DNA of 14,970 nucleotides from NCBI GenBank assembly GCA_024278715.1, contig JAJRSN010000323.1, positions 1 to 14,970 on the forward strand, in the 5' to 3' direction. The notes under the pieces were generated by a model. It saw nothing but the letters and a program-made list of their open reading frames with translations, did no database searches and was not told where the DNA came from. Positions 13,155-14,970 of this stretch are shown in pieces (within the stretch, counting starts at the first letter, position 1; every line of letters starts with the position of its first letter). Made by a program: the position numbers and the translations under genes. The stretch is from Calditrichota bacterium. Lineage in GTDB: Bacteria > Calditrichota > Calditrichia > Calditrichales > Calditrichaceae.

Positions 13155-14378
13155 TTAATCCCAATACGACAGATCAATAGGACGATCTTTAAAAATCGGC
13201 AAATCTCTGTTTTTAATTGCCTGTCTTACTTCGGTCATAAACAGTTCAAAAGAGAGCTGCCTGATATCTTCAGGTTCCCTTTGCGTAAGATACTCTTTAA
13301 ACATCATTAAAAAAGCAAACCATTCATCGTAATCAGCGTCATCGAGATAGGCATTCAACCGTTTAATCATCTTTTGTAATCTATTTTTATTGATGAGACG
13401 ATCGACAAACTCCCTGACTTTTTCTTCCGCCACGGCTTTGATTTCATAAAATTTCTTAATCATTTCTTCGCTTTGCTCTTTGTCGTCGGGTACTACTTTA
13501 AGGAGTTTATCATTAGCGGCAAAGAATATTTCAATCCCATGAACAATTTCTTTATCGGAAAAAAGATTTAATGTAAGTTCGCCTTTGTTGAGCGCCTCCA
13601 ACCCCTCATCCCAGATACCTTCCTCATCGAAGCGATTATTCAAATATTCAATCAACCCCGGATAACATTCCTCCAGCTCTGCAAATCTTTCGTCCAGATT
13701 CAAACCACTTATATTCTCACCGTTTTGTAAGGAGAAAATATTGGCTTTTTCGTTTTCTTCCAATTCCCACATTAATCTCGAAAATTCCAGCCCGATTAAC
13801 AGACTCTTCATAACTAAACCCTGAATAAGTCCGATGGCGGCTAAAATTTCTTTTGACTCTGTCCGGTCAATAATTTCCCTGATGATAGATACGGCAACCG
13901 CCAATTCGATATCGGCGTCATCCGTAGCCCTGAGCCACACATCATCCAGCCGAATAAGAATTTCATCTTTTATCCGCTTATTAAGCAACCGATTGGCGGT
14001 AATATGGACGAATATCCATAATTCTTCCTCATTTTCTTCTTCAAATAAAACGTATAACTCATCAAGATCAAAATCATTTTCCGAAAGGACGTCTAAAAAT
14101 TCCTGAAGCGTAACATCGGGGTCAAAAAGGATACAATGAAATTCCGGCTCGTCAATCAAAAAGGATGAAAAAATAATTTCTTCGAGAAAATCAATCAGAT
14201 TGTCGCCCTTGGGCAACATATCCAGATCAATGTCTTCGGGTATTAACTTATCTATCGGTGTATTTAAAATAACTTCACCGGAATCGATACGCAACGCTTC
14301 TCTATTTTTTGATTTAGAGCCCGGATTTCTTTTCTTTCGTTTCTTTGCAGAATTCTTTTTGTTTTTTTTCTTACCCAT
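13155..14378 (-). CDS. Uncharacterised 407-aa acidic helical protein with lysine-rich N-terminal tail
   Basis: Not recognised. Residues 1-28 are extremely basic (MGKKKNKKNSAKKRKKRNPG and on), a disordered tail likely to contact nucleic acid or ribosomes. The rest is strongly acidic and almost wholly helical, with repeated Leu/Ile-rich segments. Examples are EFLDVLSENDFDLDELYVLFEEENEEELW around 95-120 and helical pairs around 130-215 and 300-400, suggesting an alpha-solenoid or TPR/HEAT-like scaffold. There is no signal peptide, membrane helix, catalytic motif or cysteine-based metal site. ATG at 14378 follows AAAGGAAAG at 8 nt spacing. The A-rich start codes Lys runs (AAGAAAAAAAAC) that could provoke slippage. 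It is flanked by long non-coding stretches on both sides, so it is probably monocistronic. The reading frame is clean, so I am confident it is a gene but not what it does. Confidence 0.8.
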   Translation of the reverse strand: MGKKKNKKNSAKKRKKRNPGSKSKNREALRIDSGEVILNTPIDKLIPEDIDLDMLPKGDNLIDFLEEIIFSSFLIDEPEFHCILFDPDVTLQEFLDVLSENDFDLDELYVLFEEENEEELWIFVHITANRLLNKRIKDEILIRLDDVWLRATDDADIELAVAVSIIREIIDRTESKEILAAIGLIQGLVMKSLLIGLEFSRLMWELEENEKANIFSLQNGENISGLNLDERFAELEECYPGLIEYLNNRFDEEGIWDEGLEALNKGELTLNLFSDKEIVHGIEIFFAANDKLLKVVPDDKEQSEEMIKKFYEIKAVAEEKVREFVDRLINKNRLQKMIKRLNAYLDDADYDEWFAFLMMFKEYLTQREPEDIRQLSFELFMTEVRQAIKNRDLPIFKDRPIDLSYWD

Positions 14379-14632
14379 TTATTACTTTCCTTTGTTTTAA
14401 AGACAAATTAATTTTTAAATCAACCGATTTCCGATCATGTTAAATATCAAAACGACTGAAGAAAAAGAGTTTCAATTTAATTCGGGAGTTTTTTTACCAA
14501 GAACTATGATCCGTAAAGTAAAAAAGAGTCTGATTCCGCTGATCAGATGAGTGATTATTAACATTTGGAATGGTTTATAACAAAGAACGAACAGCGGCGG
14601 CGAGCCGTGCAAAAGAGAACCGCTTAGAGGTA

Positions 14633-14649
14633 AAATATGTTACATATTT
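14633..14649. promoter_or_regulatory. Perfect 17-bp palindrome (candidate operator)
   Basis: AAATATGT-T-ACATATTT has 8-bp arms around a single central base. Its size and symmetry fit a homodimeric repressor site. It lies about 255 bp upstream of the 407-aa gene and just beside a G/C-rich structured patch. The regulator is not identifiable. Confidence 0.45.
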
Positions 14650-14809
14650 GACCGAATCAAATTTTTTCTTAACTCATCTTCGACAAATATCGACTAAATA
14701 TAAATGCTCAAATTACTCGTCAGAAGATTAAGTTGAAAAAGCAATTGTCGGATTACATTTTGTAGAGAGGAGTTCCGTCGGGTAATCTGCCATTAAATTC
14801 CGGGCATAA

Positions 14810-14844
14810 AAAAAGGGTAGATATGTATTATATCTACCCTTTTT
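14810..14844 (-). terminator. Strong intrinsic terminator of the T9SS-cargo gene
   Basis: A perfect 15-bp stem, AAAAAGGGTAGATAT (14810-14824) and ATATCTACCCTTTTT (14830-14844), with a 5-nt loop. A/T tracts on both sides make it usable in both directions. It lies 25 bp beyond the stop codon at 14870. Confidence 0.88.
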
Positions 14845-14869
14845 AAATATTAAACTTTTGATGACTAAA

Positions 14870-14970
14870 TTATTTGGTCAGAATCATCTTTTTGGTGGCT
14901 GTAAAATTTTCGGTTTGAAGCGTGTAGATGTAAACTCCGGAAGCCAAACCTTCTCCGCTGATTTTAATGC
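14870..14970 (-). CDS. 3' end of a secreted protein with T9SS (Por) C-terminal sorting domain, partial
   Basis: Only the last 32 codons and the stop are inside the window; the gene continues beyond the right edge. The visible residues read IKISGEGLASGVYIYTLQTE then NFTATKKMILTK and stop. This is the classic ending of type-A C-terminal sorting domains (GLASGVYxYxLxxxxFxxxKKMxLxK), which are recognised by the type IX secretion system and removed as cargo reaches the cell surface. The host therefore very probably has a T9SS, which limits it to Bacteroidota, Calditrichota, Ignavibacteria and relatives. The nature of the cargo cannot be told. A strong terminator follows. Confidence 0.88.
   Translation of the reverse strand, partial: IKISGEGLASGVYIYTLQTENFTATKKMILTK

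Larger units (their letters stand above)
14379..14869. other. Intergenic region between 407-aa gene and T9SS-cargo gene
   Basis: No gene was seen. It contains a 6-bp inverted repeat TCTGAT/ATCAGA (14529-14534 / 14542-14547), a short G/C-rich structured patch (AGCGG at 14593-14597 pairing with CCGCT at 14620-14624), the perfect 17-bp palindrome at 14633-14649, a near-direct repeat CGACAAATAT/CGACTAAATAT (14681-14701), and the terminator at 14810-14844. The promoter of the 407-aa gene must lie here, but no convincing one was found. Confidence 0.5.

Overview
The window looks like a chromosomal segment from a moderately AT-rich bacterium of the Fibrobacterota-Chlorobiota-Bacteroidota superphylum or a relative. 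A Calditrichota (Caldithrix-like) genome fits best, but this is inference. The main evidence is the right-hand edge, where a minus-strand gene ends in a textbook type IX secretion (Por) C-terminal sorting domain. Several promoters match the sigma-70 pattern closely with 17-bp spacers (e.g. TTGACA and TTGACT -35 boxes). This is unlike the divergent promoters typical of Bacteroidota and argues for a deeper lineage. No rRNA, tRNA, CRISPR array, transposase or phage gene was seen.

Layout, left to right. Bases 1-369 are gene-free, repeat-rich DNA with a nested G/C-tract palindrome. A TauE/SafE-type permease (370-1107, minus) follows. Next comes a plus-strand pair: a short histidine-kinase-like protein (1397-2065) and an NtrC-like response regulator (2071-3390). 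In both, the catalytic or output parts look eroded: the kinase lacks visible ATP-binding G boxes, and the regulator lacks GAFTGA, the Walker B Asp, both arginine-finger positions and a Fis helix-turn-helix. Directly downstream, with its own strong promoter, is a small protein (3527-3973) that reads as a HicB-like antitoxin domain fused to a HicA-like domain without the catalytic His. This cluster is the most unusual part of the window.

A tight minus-strand operon covers 7585-4009: mtaB, miaB (4-bp GTGA overlap) and a beta-CASP/MBL-fold nuclease-like gene starting at TTG. mtaB and miaB are two paralogous radical-SAM tRNA methylthiotransferases acting next to the anticodon (ms2t6A and ms2i6A at A37). 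A good sigma-70 promoter with an inverted repeat across its -35 box drives the operon. An unrecognised 196-aa protein (7941-8531, plus) is divergent from it.

A second minus-strand run (11195-8564) holds a SagB-type nitroreductase, a YbaK-family tRNA-editing protein, a GYD-domain protein and a D-2-hydroxyacid dehydrogenase. Promoters are visible before the first and the last. A secreted DUF2884-like coiled-coil protein (11487-12056, plus) is divergent from it. Both genes flanking this divergent region have ribosome-binding sites inside predicted leader hairpins.

The right part carries a 69-aa zinc-ribbon-like protein, a 680-bp repeat-rich gene-free stretch (including four 17-bp tandem units), and a 407-aa unrecognised acidic protein with a very basic N-terminal tail. 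After that come a 491-bp intergenic region with a perfect 17-bp palindrome and the T9SS-cargo 3' end with its terminator. The repeat-rich stretches at the two ends share words in inverted orientation (19 bp, one mismatch), so they belong to one dispersed extragenic repeat family.
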